A DNA stretch of 64,000 nucleotides. Origin: a bacterium (GTDB taxonomy: Bacteria; Patescibacteriota; Microgenomatia; UBA1406; GWC2-37-13). Below the pieces are notes generated by a model. That model saw only the letters and a list, made by a program, of their open reading frames with translations. It was not told the DNA's origin and did not search any database. Below, piece after piece: positions 18,525 to 26,649 of the stretch; the stretch's first letter is position 1, and every line of letters starts with the position of its first letter. A program made the position numbers and the translations under genes. The DNA lies in NCBI GenBank assembly GCA_021825445.1, contig JAKAHA010000002.1, forward strand, positions 1 to 64,000. The letters are read 5' to 3'.

Positions 18525-18623
18525 AATGTCAAATGATAAATCAACATCAAATAACAAATGTTTAAATATTAAAAATTTGATATTTAAATTTGACTTGACA
18601 TTTGAATTTTATCATTTGTCATT
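18525..18623. repeat. AT-rich inverted repeat between ftsK and glnA
   Basis: AATGTCAAATGATAAA (18525-18540) is mirrored with one mismatch by TTTATCATTTGTCATT (18608-18623). The interior is a set of CAAAT/ATTTG-type heptamers that can also pair. The right arm overlaps the last codons of ftsK. It could fold as a long hairpin in the ftsK mRNA tail. Confidence 0.7.
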
Positions 18624-20748
18624 CTGTATTTGTGTTTTGCCTTCGTATAACAGGTCTTGGCTTGGCACCTTCTGCCGGTCCGACGTACCCAGCCGCCTCG
18701 AGTTGATCAAGAAGTCGAGCTGCACGTGCATAGCCGATAGATAGTCGTCTCTGAAGAAGTGATGCAGATGCCTTATCTTGTTGCATGATAATTTCGATTG
18801 CCTGATTAAAATAAGTATCATTTTCTCCACCGTTTACTGCATACGATCCGCCTCCGGCTGTTTTAATATTGACTGCTTGCTCCGTTACCTCAGTCGTATA
18901 GTGGACTTCAGGAGATTGAGATTTTAGGAAATTAACTAAATTATTTATCTCACTTTCAGTAATATATGGACCTTGAATACGGACTGGTTTGGCTTTATCT
19001 GGGGGTAAAAACAACATATCTCCGCGACCTAATAATTTCTCCGCTCCTGGCATATCGATAATAACTCTCGAGTCAATCATTGATGAAACATTAAAGGCGA
19101 TTCTGGTTGGGATATTTGCTTTCATTAAGCCTGTGATGACGTCAACCGATGGTCTTTGAGTTGCAAGTATTAAATGAATACCTGTGGCTCGAGCCATCTG
19201 AGCAATTCGAGTAATTAACTCTTCAGATTCGCCTGGTGCAAAAATCATAAGATCGGCAAGTTCGTCAATAACAAAAATTATATATGGTTTTTTTTCAACT
19301 CCCTTTATCAGATTGTATCCATCAATATTTCTGGCACCAACTTTAGCAAATATTTTATATCGCTCCTGCATCTCACCAACTGTCCATTTTAATGCCGAAA
19401 TAATTTTTTCTCCTTCAACAATAACTTCTGTAAGCAAATGAGGAATTGAATTGTACATCGAAAGCTCTACCCTCTTAGGATCGACTAAGATCATTCGCAG
19501 ATCTTCAGGTCGAGTCCTAAATAAAAACGCTGAAATCCAAGCATTTAGCATTACCGATTTACCTGATCCAGTTGAACCGGCAATCAGTGCATGCGGCATT
19601 TTGGAGATAGAGGCAGCAACTGGCTGACCTGAAACATCAAGACCTAAAGGAACAAGTAATGGATCATTATTAGTTGTAAATACAGGTGATGAAAGTAAAT
19701 TTTTTTCAGTAACTATTTCCGCTCTTTTATTTGGAATCTCTATTCCAACCAGTGCCCTACCTGGAATTGGTGCCTCAAGACGAACCTGTCCAGTTGTAGC
19801 GGCAAGAGCTAGAGCCAAATCATTTGATAAAGCAGTAATTCGAGATAATTTGGTTCCTTGTGTAATTTGTAAAGCATATTGCGTAACGGCTGGACCTTTA
19901 TTGACCTCTGCGACTCTAGCCTTAATTCCAAAAGAATCTAAAGTTGTTTCGATTGTTTGGGCATTTTTATTTACATCTCCCCGATCGGCTTCTTTTTGGG
20001 CTACGTCAGCAAGCAGGCTTAGTGGAGGATATACCCAGGTTGAATTTGTTGATTGTGGAAGAGGTTTGATCGTAAACTCTTCTTTTTTTTCCAAAACTAC
20101 CGTTGTGGGAGCCATCTGAGTAACCATTAATTTTTTGGACTTTTCCTCAATCTTACTATCAACTATAAACTGATTTTCACTTTTTATAAACCTATCATCT
20201 TTCTTAGAAAATAATGATCGAAATACATAATTTTTTATAAAAATTAAACCTGATTTTAAAATAGTAAAAATAAAAATCAAAAATGCATCGATTGAAGTAT
20301 CTAGAAATAAGATTAATCCGATGATGAGAATTACCCCAATAATAATCACCGCTCCAACTGTCGAAAAATCTAATTTTAAATTTTCAAAAATACTTGAACC
20401 AATCTCACCCGATTGAAAAACTCCAATTAAAGCCACAAAGATCATAATTAATCCTCCTGTGATATTTGGCTTGATAAATTTAAATTTCTTAGTATTAAAA
20501 AAATGAATTGAAAGAAGAAGTAGAATTAAAGGAATAAAAATAGAAAGACCACCAAATTTTGAAACCAATACTTGATTTATCTGATAAAGGATTCGCCCAC
20601 TTTCTTGATTGGCAAAACTTTTTATAAAAGAAATTAAAGAAATAAGTGAAGAACCAAAGATAATAAAGCCAAAGATATTAAATATTGCTCCCTTATTTAT
20701 TTTGAATTTAAAAAACGGCAATTTAAAAAATGTTTTACGTCTAGCCAT
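18619..20748 (-). CDS. ftsK: DNA translocase FtsK/SpoIIIE
   Basis: About 709 residues. Four N-terminal membrane segments (residues ~10-170), a short linker, then the motor: Walker A ALIAGSTGSGKSVMLNAW, Walker B YIIFVIDELADLMI, and ATQRPSVDVITGLMKANIPTR. The C-terminal gamma winged helix that reads KOPS/SRS polarity sites is present (ASASLLQRRLSIGYARAARL). It pumps chromosomes through the septum. The start at 20748 (MARRKTF) is chosen because TACAAT at 20756-20761 lies seven bases upstream. Confidence 0.95.
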   Translation of the reverse strand: MARRKTFFKLPFFKFKINKGAIFNIFGFIIFGSSLISLISFIKSFANQESGRILYQINQVLVSKFGGLSIFIPLILLLLSIHFFNTKKFKFIKPNITGGLIMIFVALIGVFQSGEIGSSIFENLKLDFSTVGAVIIIGVILIIGLILFLDTSIDAFLIFIFTILKSGLIFIKNYVFRSLFSKKDDRFIKSENQFIVDSKIEEKSKKLMVTQMAPTTVVLEKKEEFTIKPLPQSTNSTWVYPPLSLLADVAQKEADRGDVNKNAQTIETTLDSFGIKARVAEVNKGPAVTQYALQITQGTKLSRITALSNDLALALAATTGQVRLEAPIPGRALVGIEIPNKRAEIVTEKNLLSSPVFTTNNDPLLVPLGLDVSGQPVAASISKMPHALIAGSTGSGKSVMLNAWISAFLFRTRPEDLRMILVDPKRVELSMYNSIPHLLTEVIVEGEKIISALKWTVGEMQERYKIFAKVGARNIDGYNLIKGVEKKPYIIFVIDELADLMIFAPGESEELITRIAQMARATGIHLILATQRPSVDVITGLMKANIPTRIAFNVSSMIDSRVIIDMPGAEKLLGRGDMLFLPPDKAKPVRIQGPYITESEINNLVNFLKSQSPEVHYTTEVTEQAVNIKTAGGGSYAVNGGENDTYFNQAIEIIMQQDKASASLLQRRLSIGYARAARLLDQLEAAGYVGPAEGAKPRPVIRRQNTNTE

Positions 20749-20766
20749 ATTTTTCATTGTACAGGA

Positions 20767-22860
20767 TTATTTTATCATTTGCAGATTTACCCGCCCCATG
20801 TTGTCAATTTGGTAGACTTTGACTTTGATGCGTTGACCTAGTTTTACAACGTCCTCTGGATGTTTGACAAATCCTGTTCCCATTTTGGAAACGTGAACCA
20901 AACCTTCTTTTCCTGGGACCATTTCAACAAACGCTCCAAATGGCAACATTCTTTTCACTTCTCCCTCAAACTCCTCCCCAACTTGAATTTCGCGGGTTAT
21001 ATTTCCAATATGGGCTACAGCCTCATCTACCTTGGCTCGGTCTAAGCCAGAGACTGTCACTTTTCCGTCATCATCAACATTGATCTCTGTCTGAGTTCGG
21101 GCAATTAAAGCTCTGATATTTTTTCCACCCGGTCCTATGATTTCTCCAATTTTGTCAGGTGGAGGTGTGAGGACCACAACTTTTGGAGCATATCGTGATA
21201 CTTCTTTTCGAGGTGCAGAAATTACCTTATTCATTGCCTCAAGAATATGAAGTCGGGCTACTTTTCCCTGTTCAAAGATATCTTTAATCATTTTTGATGT
21301 CAATCCCTTATTTTTTACATCAAGCTGAATAGCTGTAATTCCGTCGGTAGTTCCTGCAATTTTGAAATCCATCTCTCCAGCAAAATCTTCCAACCCAACG
21401 ATATCGGTCAAAACTGCATATTCATCATCTGATTTCGTGACAATTCCCATCGCAACACCTGCTACAGCCTGTTTTAAAGGAACACCTGCGTCCATTAAAG
21501 ACAATGATGAACCACAAATGCTACCCATCGAAGAAGATCCGTTTTCAGATAAAATTTCAGAGACTACTCGAATCGCATATGGAAAATCTAAGGGGGTTGG
21601 AAGGACTGGTTCAATCGCTTTTTCGGCAAGAGCTCCATGACCAATGGCGCGACGGGAAGGACCAATCATTCGTCCAGTTTGACCGTATGAATAAGGTCCG
21701 TCTGAATAATGGTGGATATATCTTTTTGATTCCATTCCCTCAGGTCCTTCAATCAGCTGTTCTAAAGTTGATGAACCAAGAGTTGCAATTGACAAAACCT
21801 GAGTTGACCCTCTCTGAAATAATGCTGAGCCATGAGTTCGAGGAAGTAAAGATACTTCAACTCCCAACTCACGAACTTGATTTAATTTTCTTCCATCTGG
21901 TCGAATTTTTTTGTCTATTATGTCAGATTTAATGTTGGCGTAATTATATTTTGTAATTGCCGTCAAAATTTGCTTTGTATCAAATTTTTTTTCTAATTCT
22001 TCATAGATCGTTTCAACAATTTCTTTGATCAACGCACTGTCACTCCCTGCAGTTGAAGCAGAGATTTTTACAGCCTCAAGAATTTGGGTAGCATATTTTG
22101 ATTTAACAAGTTTTGTTATTTCAGAATAATCAATCTCCTCAGGGATAGAATCTTTTTTCTTTCCAATTTCTTTTGCAATTTCTTCAATAAATTCAATTAT
22201 CTTTTTATTTTCAATCTTTGCCATTTCAATTCCTTCTTGAATTATTTCGTCGCAAATGGTATTGGCTTTAGTTTCGATCATTAAAACTTTGTCTTTTGAT
22301 GAAGACACAACTAAATCAAGATCAGAAAACTCTTGTTCGTTTTCAGTTGGATACAAAATGAAAGCACTTTCTTTTTTATCTGTTGAAGAACTAACATAAC
22401 CAACGCGGACTGTTGAAATTGGACCAGCCCATGGAATCGATGAAATTGAAAGAGCTGTTGACACGGCAATTGCAGACAATACTTCTGGATCATTAACTCC
22501 GTCAATTGAAAGGAGGGTAACTACAACCTGAACTTGTTTTTTGTATGTTTTTGGAAAAAGGGGTCGAATTGAGCGATCTATAATTCTTCCGTTTAAGACA
22601 GCTTCATCCGATGGTCGACCTTCACGTTTTACCCAGCGACTCCCTTTGATAATTCCACCGGCATATAATTTTTCGGCATACTCAACAGATAATGGAAAAT
22701 AATCAAGATTAGGATTTTCTGGACCAACGGCAACAGTGACAAGCACTGCGGTGTCTCCAAGAGTAGCATAAACTGAAGCATCAACTGCTTGAGCTAATTT
22801 TCCAAACTGAAGCGTTAATTTCTGCCCATCTAGTTCTATCGACTTTTCTAATATTTTCAT
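20767..22860 (-). CDS. pnp: Polynucleotide phosphorylase
   Basis: 697 residues: two RNase PH domains separated by a helical domain, with the catalytic second core containing RTHGSALFQRGSTQVLS and SDGPYSYGQTGRMIGPSRRAIGHGALAEKA. A KH domain follows (IGEIIGPGGKNIRALI), then an S1 domain (GEEFEGEVKRMLPFGAFVEMVPGKEGLVHVS). It degrades mRNA 3'-5' with phosphate. It lies downstream of rpsO on the same strand, the order common to most bacteria. Confidence 0.97.
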   Translation of the reverse strand: MKILEKSIELDGQKLTLQFGKLAQAVDASVYATLGDTAVLVTVAVGPENPNLDYFPLSVEYAEKLYAGGIIKGSRWVKREGRPSDEAVLNGRIIDRSIRPLFPKTYKKQVQVVVTLLSIDGVNDPEVLSAIAVSTALSISSIPWAGPISTVRVGYVSSSTDKKESAFILYPTENEQEFSDLDLVVSSSKDKVLMIETKANTICDEIIQEGIEMAKIENKKIIEFIEEIAKEIGKKKDSIPEEIDYSEITKLVKSKYATQILEAVKISASTAGSDSALIKEIVETIYEELEKKFDTKQILTAITKYNYANIKSDIIDKKIRPDGRKLNQVRELGVEVSLLPRTHGSALFQRGSTQVLSIATLGSSTLEQLIEGPEGMESKRYIHHYSDGPYSYGQTGRMIGPSRRAIGHGALAEKAIEPVLPTPLDFPYAIRVVSEILSENGSSSMGSICGSSLSLMDAGVPLKQAVAGVAMGIVTKSDDEYAVLTDIVGLEDFAGEMDFKIAGTTDGITAIQLDVKNKGLTSKMIKDIFEQGKVARLHILEAMNKVISAPRKEVSRYAPKVVVLTPPPDKIGEIIGPGGKNIRALIARTQTEINVDDDGKVTVSGLDRAKVDEAVAHIGNITREIQVGEEFEGEVKRMLPFGAFVEMVPGKEGLVHVSKMGTGFVKHPEDVVKLGQRIKVKVYQIDNMGRVNLQMIK

Positions 22861-22889
22861 AGAATTTTGAGAAGTGAGAACAAGCCTAA

Positions 22890-22975
22890 AAGTTATTGTT
22901 ACATTGTTTCATGGTTCAATTGTTAAAGTCTAACAATGAAGCAATGGAGCAATGAAACAATTAGACTTATTGTTC
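22890..22975. repeat. Inverted CAATG/CATTG repeat cluster between rpsO and pnp
   Basis: TTATTGTTACATTGTTTCAT and its mirror around AATGAAGCAATGGAGCAATG form an imperfect stem flanking AGTCTAACAATG. The 15-mer TAACAATGAAGCAAT recurs at the start of the his leader (45813-45827). In the rpsO-pnp mRNA this may act as a processing hairpin. Confidence 0.55.
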
Positions 22976-22991
22976 ACCTGTGAATTTTTAA

Positions 22992-23399
22992 TTATTTTTT
23001 AAGACCAATTTCTTTTATTAAAGCCTTATATCTTTTTTCATCCAATTTTTGCAAATAGTTTAGGATTCTGCGTCTTTTAGCAATGACTTTAAGAAGACCA
23101 CGTCTTGAATGATTATCTTTTTTATTAATCTCTAAATGCTCAGCAAGTTTATCAATTTTATGACTAAGTAAGGCAACCTGCACTTCAGGTGAACCTGTAT
23201 CACCTTTTTTTTGACCAAATTTATCAATTATTTTTTGCTTGTCATCTTCAAGATTTGATTTTGGAGTTGTTTCAACAATAGATTTAACCGACTTGACTGA
23301 TTTAACCGGTTTAACTGTCTTCGCTGATTTGACTTGTTTAACCGACTTAGCTGACTTGACTGATTTAACCGGTTTAACTGCTTTTACTGTTTTTGCCAT
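22992..23399 (-). CDS. rpsO: Ribosomal protein uS15 with Lys-Ser-Val repeat extension
   Basis: Residues ~50-135 are a complete S15 (QKKGDTGSPEVQVALLSHKI, HSRRGLLKVIAKRRRILNYL), which binds the central domain of 16S rRNA. The first ~46 residues are an unusual extension built of K-[ST/A/P]-V units (KPVKSVKSAKSVKQVKSAK), highly basic and probably disordered. Normal S15 has 89 residues, so this one is half as long again. The encoding DNA is a 9-nt tandem array. The start is fixed by a TATAAT box eight bases upstream. Confidence 0.95.
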   Translation of the reverse strand: MAKTVKAVKPVKSVKSAKSVKQVKSAKTVKPVKSVKSVKSIVETTPKSNLEDDKQKIIDKFGQKKGDTGSPEVQVALLSHKIDKLAEHLEINKKDNHSRRGLLKVIAKRRRILNYLQKLDEKRYKALIKEIGLKK

Positions 23400-23407
23400 A
23401 GATTCCT

Positions 23408-23415
23408 ATTATAAT
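23408..23415. promoter_or_regulatory. Symmetric -10 element serving rpsO and the divergent 23424 gene
   Basis: ATTATAAT is its own reverse complement. On the minus strand TATAAT is eight bases before the rpsO ATG; on the plus strand TATAAT is eight bases before the ATG at 23424. One box can drive both leaderless genes. Confidence 0.6.
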
Positions 23416-23423
23416 TGAAGATC

Positions 23424-23726
23424 ATGATACATGCAAGAGAGAAATATGGAAAAAAAATAATATTTTTACTTATATTTTTGTTTTTTATCTTAACTTTTGC
23501 CTATCTGATATCTCCTTCAAATATCATCACTGTCACCATAATGAATATATTAATAGGTTCTTTTTTCTTTTTTTTATTAAAAACATTTTTGACAAAAAAG
23601 CTTGCCCTTATTTTAACTTTACCAATTTTCTTAATAATTACACTATTATCTTTAAAGCTTTTTGATCTATTAAATATCGCTCTTGTGATTGCCCTATCAA
23701 TCGCAGTTGGATTATTAATTAGGTGA
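23424..23726 (+). CDS. Small integral membrane protein, 100 residues
   Basis: Not recognised by family. After MIHAREKYGKK come three or four membrane segments (IIFLLIFLFFILTFAYLI; TVTIMNILIGSFFFFLL; LALILTLPIFLIITLLSL; LNIALVIALSIAVGLLI). A start at 23424 is favoured over 23415 by the -10 spacing. It is transcribed divergently from rpsO. Confidence 0.65.
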   Translation: MIHAREKYGKKIIFLLIFLFFILTFAYLISPSNIITVTIMNILIGSFFFFLLKTFLTKKLALILTLPIFLIITLLSLKLFDLLNIALVIALSIAVGLLIR

Positions 23727-23732
23727 GTAACT

Positions 23733-23756
23733 GCTCAATCGATTAATCGATTGAGC
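23733..23756. repeat. Perfect 24-bp palindrome
   Basis: A perfectly self-complementary sequence with half site GCTCAATCGATT, just after the 23424 gene. There is no T-run behind it, so it is not a classical terminator. Confidence 0.7.
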
Positions 23757-23798
23757 AATACTTATTACCGATTAATCAATAATACAGGAATGACAACA

Positions 23799-23826
23799 TG
23801 TTACACCGTAACATTAGGGTGTAACA
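23799..23826. promoter_or_regulatory. Hairpin/operator-like inverted repeat TGTTACACC...GGTGTAACA
   Basis: A 9-bp inverted repeat with a 10-base loop, 28 bases upstream of the -35 box of the 23893 gene. The TGTTAC/GTAACA arms look like a protein-binding dyad. Confidence 0.45.
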
Positions 23827-23853
23827 ATTATCTTTGAGCTTATTGAGAGCCCG

Positions 23854-23882
23854 TTGACTATTAATAATAGTAGTAGTAGAAT
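23854..23882 (+). promoter_or_regulatory. Promoter of the 23893 gene
   Basis: TTGACT (23854-23859), exactly 17 bases, TAGAAT (23877-23882). The ATG follows 10 bases later. Confidence 0.65.
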
Positions 23883-23892
23883 ACTCTTTAGT

Positions 23893-24114
23893 ATGTCGAT
23901 TACTGAGATACAGTTTACTGAGCCAAGAAGAAATCATTTTGGAAGTCTGAAAGATAAAAATATTCTTTCTGTAGGAAATCAAACTGTCTATGCAGTAAAT
24001 AAAGATGGAAATCGCTTCGACATCATATATAAGGATCGAGTCTTAACTCCGGCAGGTTATCGATTAGCAGCTGCAATAATTGGAGCCATTATAGGATTAG
24101 CTATCTATTTTTGA
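23893..24114 (+). CDS. Small orphan protein with C-terminal membrane segment, 73 residues
   Basis: Not recognised. The N-terminal ~50 residues are polar (MSITEIQFTEPRRNHFGSL) and the last ~22 form one membrane helix (LAAAIIGAIIGLAIYF) with small-residue GxxxG-like spacing. Expected to be a tail-anchored or single-pass protein. The chosen ATG lies just behind a good promoter. Confidence 0.6.
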   Translation: MSITEIQFTEPRRNHFGSLKDKNILSVGNQTVYAVNKDGNRFDIIYKDRVLTPAGYRLAAAIIGAIIGLAIYF

Positions 24115-24151
24115 TTCTCTTCATATTTTTAATAAAATGTTAATTTGATGT

Positions 24152-24157
24152 TATAAT
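24152..24157 (+). promoter_or_regulatory. -10 element for leaderless metG
   Basis: TATAAT, six bases, then ATG at 24164. Confidence 0.6.
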
Positions 24158-24163
24158 TTTTGT

Positions 24164-25558
24164 ATGCCAAAGAAATTTTACATCACTGCTGCGATTCCAT
24201 ATGTCAATGCCGCCCCACACATCGGTCATGCGCTTGAATTTATCCAAGTTGACGCGCTTGCACGTTATCATAAATTGCTTGGTGATAAGGTAACTGCTTT
24301 AACCGGTGGAGATGAGAATGCTCTAAAAAACGTCCAAGCTGCCGAAAAAGCAGGATTTCCGACTCAAGTGTTTGTTGACAAAAATGCTAAATTGTTTGAA
24401 GAATTGCTGACAAAATTAAACTGTCAATTTGATGTTTTTCAAAAAGGGTCCAGCGCTTCTCACTTCAAATCAAGTCAAGAGCTCTGGAATAGATGTTTTG
24501 AAAAAGGAGATATTTATAAAAAAAATTACGAGGGTCTTTACTGCGTTGGTTGTGAAACTTTTTATACTGAAGACGAGCTTAATGAAAAAGGCGAATGTGC
24601 CGAACATCCAGGAAAAAAATTAGATAAGGTGTCTGAGTCAAATTATTTTTTCAAGCTCTCATCCTATCAATCTCAATTAGTCCAATTAATCTCATCAGAT
24701 AAACTTAAAATATCTCCAGACTTTCGTAAAGCTGAGATTCTTAATTTTTTAAAAGAACCTCTTCGTGATATTAGCGTTTCCAGGTCAAACGAAAGAGCTA
24801 AAAATTGGGGAGTACCCATCCCCAACGACCCGACTCAGAGAATGTATGTTTGGTTTGACGCTTTAAATATTTACAGATCAGGAGTTCCTGATTCAACCTG
24901 GCCGGCCGACTTGCACGTAATTGGCAAAGGAATAATTAGATTTCATACTGTCTATTGGCCAGCGTTTTTACTTTCGGCAGGACTTGCCATACCTAAGGCT
25001 GTTATGGCTCATGGATATCTGACGGTTGACGGGCAGAAGATGTCTAAAACTGTTGGTAATATTATAGACCCTCTAGAAATTATTAAAAAATATGGAGTTG
25101 ATGCTTTGCGATATTACTTGCTTCGAGAAATTCCACCGTTTGACGACGGTGACTTTTCATGCCGAAGACTTGATGAAGTTTATTCTTCCGACCTTGCCAA
25201 CGAACTTGGCAACTTAGTTATGAGAATTACCACTCTCGCCGAAAAAGACGGACTAGAAGTTACCTCTACACCTTACACCCTACACCCTACACCCTTATTC
25301 AACACCTTTCAATTCAACACTATCCTTGAAGATATTTGGAAAAAGATTAAAATTTTAAATAAACAAACTGACGACTTTGCGCCTTGGAAAAAAAACAGTA
25401 TAGAACGAAAAGAGTTTTTAACGAATTCCTTAAATGAAATTCATAAAATAGGTTTTGAACTCCAACCGTTCTTGCCAGAAACCGCTGAAAAAATCCTCAA
25501 AACCACCACTGGAAAAATTACAAAAATCTCCCCGCTTTTTCCCCGCCTTGTTAAATAA
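24164..25558 (+). CDS. metG: Methionyl-tRNA synthetase
   Basis: 464 residues. Class I motifs are clear: AAPHIGHALEFIQVDALARY (HIGH) and LTVDGQKMSKTVGN (KMSKS), with LYCVGCETFYTEDEL and ECAEHPGK supplying zinc-knuckle Cys residues. It ends after the anticodon-binding helices, without a Trbp111-like C-terminal domain. Inside the anticodon domain a (CTACACC)-type 7-nt array at 25266-25293 encodes STPYTLHPTPLFN, an unusual low-complexity loop. The gene is monocistronic and leaderless. Confidence 0.96.
   Translation: MPKKFYITAAIPYVNAAPHIGHALEFIQVDALARYHKLLGDKVTALTGGDENALKNVQAAEKAGFPTQVFVDKNAKLFEELLTKLNCQFDVFQKGSSASHFKSSQELWNRCFEKGDIYKKNYEGLYCVGCETFYTEDELNEKGECAEHPGKKLDKVSESNYFFKLSSYQSQLVQLISSDKLKISPDFRKAEILNFLKEPLRDISVSRSNERAKNWGVPIPNDPTQRMYVWFDALNIYRSGVPDSTWPADLHVIGKGIIRFHTVYWPAFLLSAGLAIPKAVMAHGYLTVDGQKMSKTVGNIIDPLEIIKKYGVDALRYYLLREIPPFDDGDFSCRRLDEVYSSDLANELGNLVMRITTLAEKDGLEVTSTPYTLHPTPLFNTFQFNTILEDIWKKIKILNKQTDDFAPWKKNSIERKEFLTNSLNEIHKIGFELQPFLPETAEKILKTTTGKITKISPLFPRLVK
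25266..25293 (+). repeat. Heptamer array (CTACACC)x4 inside metG
   Basis: Four 7-base units, the second starting with T instead of C, 28 bases in all and open in the metG frame. Confidence 0.9.
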
Positions 25559-25676
25559 TATTCGTAGTGGTGTGATTCATCAATCATTGTTACATTCTTG
25601 GAGCGACCGCACCAAGATAGTGATTTGATTATCTTATGAACGATCGTATATAAGATAATCTGATATAATTTTTGAT

Positions 25677-26624
25677 ATGAAAATTACTTGTGTCGCTACT
25701 GACCCGGTTATTGAAAAATATCTTCAACCATTAAAAGAAATCGGAAAACTTAAAGTTTATAAAAAAGAAAATTTGAACCAATTGGAAGCTATAGAGCTGG
25801 TAAAAGATACGGAAATATTAGTAACAGGTCCTGAATCAATAGGGGCACTTACTGAGGAAATCTTAAAACAATTAACCAATTTAAAGTATATTGCACTTCT
25901 TACAATTGGTTACAACTGGGTCGATGTAGATTATGCAAATAAAATCAAGCTCCCAATAAGTAATATCAAAGGTGCTACCGCAGAGTCTGTCGCCGAACAT
26001 ATCTGGTCTATGATTCTTGATCTTTCCAAGCGAGTAAATGAATTTGATCGGGAAGCCAGATTCAAAAGTGCATATAATTTTTCTTTTTATAAGGGTCATG
26101 AGGTTTATGGAAAAACCCTAGGAGTCTTGGGTCTTGGTGATATTGGTCTGAAAGTCGCCCGAATTGCCAGAGCATTTGATTTAAAAGTATTAGGCTTAAA
26201 TAAATCAGGTAAAACCTATGAAGGAATAAATTTAGTTGATAAAAACACATTGTTTAAAGAATCAGATATTATTGCCGTTTGCCTGCCTTTAAATTCAGAT
26301 ACAGAAAATTTTATTGACAAGGAAGAGATATTTCTAATGAAACAAGGTGTAATAATCGTAAATTGTGCTAGAGAAACGATTGTTAACAAAGAAGCAGTAA
26401 TCGAAGGATTAAAAAATAAAAAAATTTTTGGTTATGGTATTGAAACAGCAATACTTAAACCAGTTGATAAAAACGATGACTATTACAAATTTCCAAATGT
26501 GATTGTAACTCCTCACAATGCTTTCAATACGGTTGAAGGCGATCAAAGAAGCTATGAAATGGTGATAAGTAATATAAAATCTTTCATAAAAGGAAAACCT
26601 CAAAATTTAATCACTCACCATTAA
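25677..26624 (+). CDS. D-isomer-specific 2-hydroxyacid dehydrogenase
   Basis: 315 residues. The NAD-binding Rossmann motif is KTLGVLGLGDIGLKVARIA. The catalytic Arg lies in VNCARETIVNK, and the His in VTPHNAFNT; the acid residue is in the intervening YGIETAI segment. The family reduces 2-keto acids (glycerate, phosphoglycerate, lactate); the substrate cannot be fixed from sequence. The gene stands alone with TATAAT seven bases before its ATG, but PBP1A follows 25 bases later and may be cotranscribed. Confidence 0.85.
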   Translation: MKITCVATDPVIEKYLQPLKEIGKLKVYKKENLNQLEAIELVKDTEILVTGPESIGALTEEILKQLTNLKYIALLTIGYNWVDVDYANKIKLPISNIKGATAESVAEHIWSMILDLSKRVNEFDREARFKSAYNFSFYKGHEVYGKTLGVLGLGDIGLKVARIARAFDLKVLGLNKSGKTYEGINLVDKNTLFKESDIIAVCLPLNSDTENFIDKEEIFLMKQGVIIVNCARETIVNKEAVIEGLKNKKIFGYGIETAILKPVDKNDDYYKFPNVIVTPHNAFNTVEGDQRSYEMVISNIKSFIKGKPQNLITHH

Positions 26625-26649
26625 CCACTGTTTTTGCTAAACTTATATT

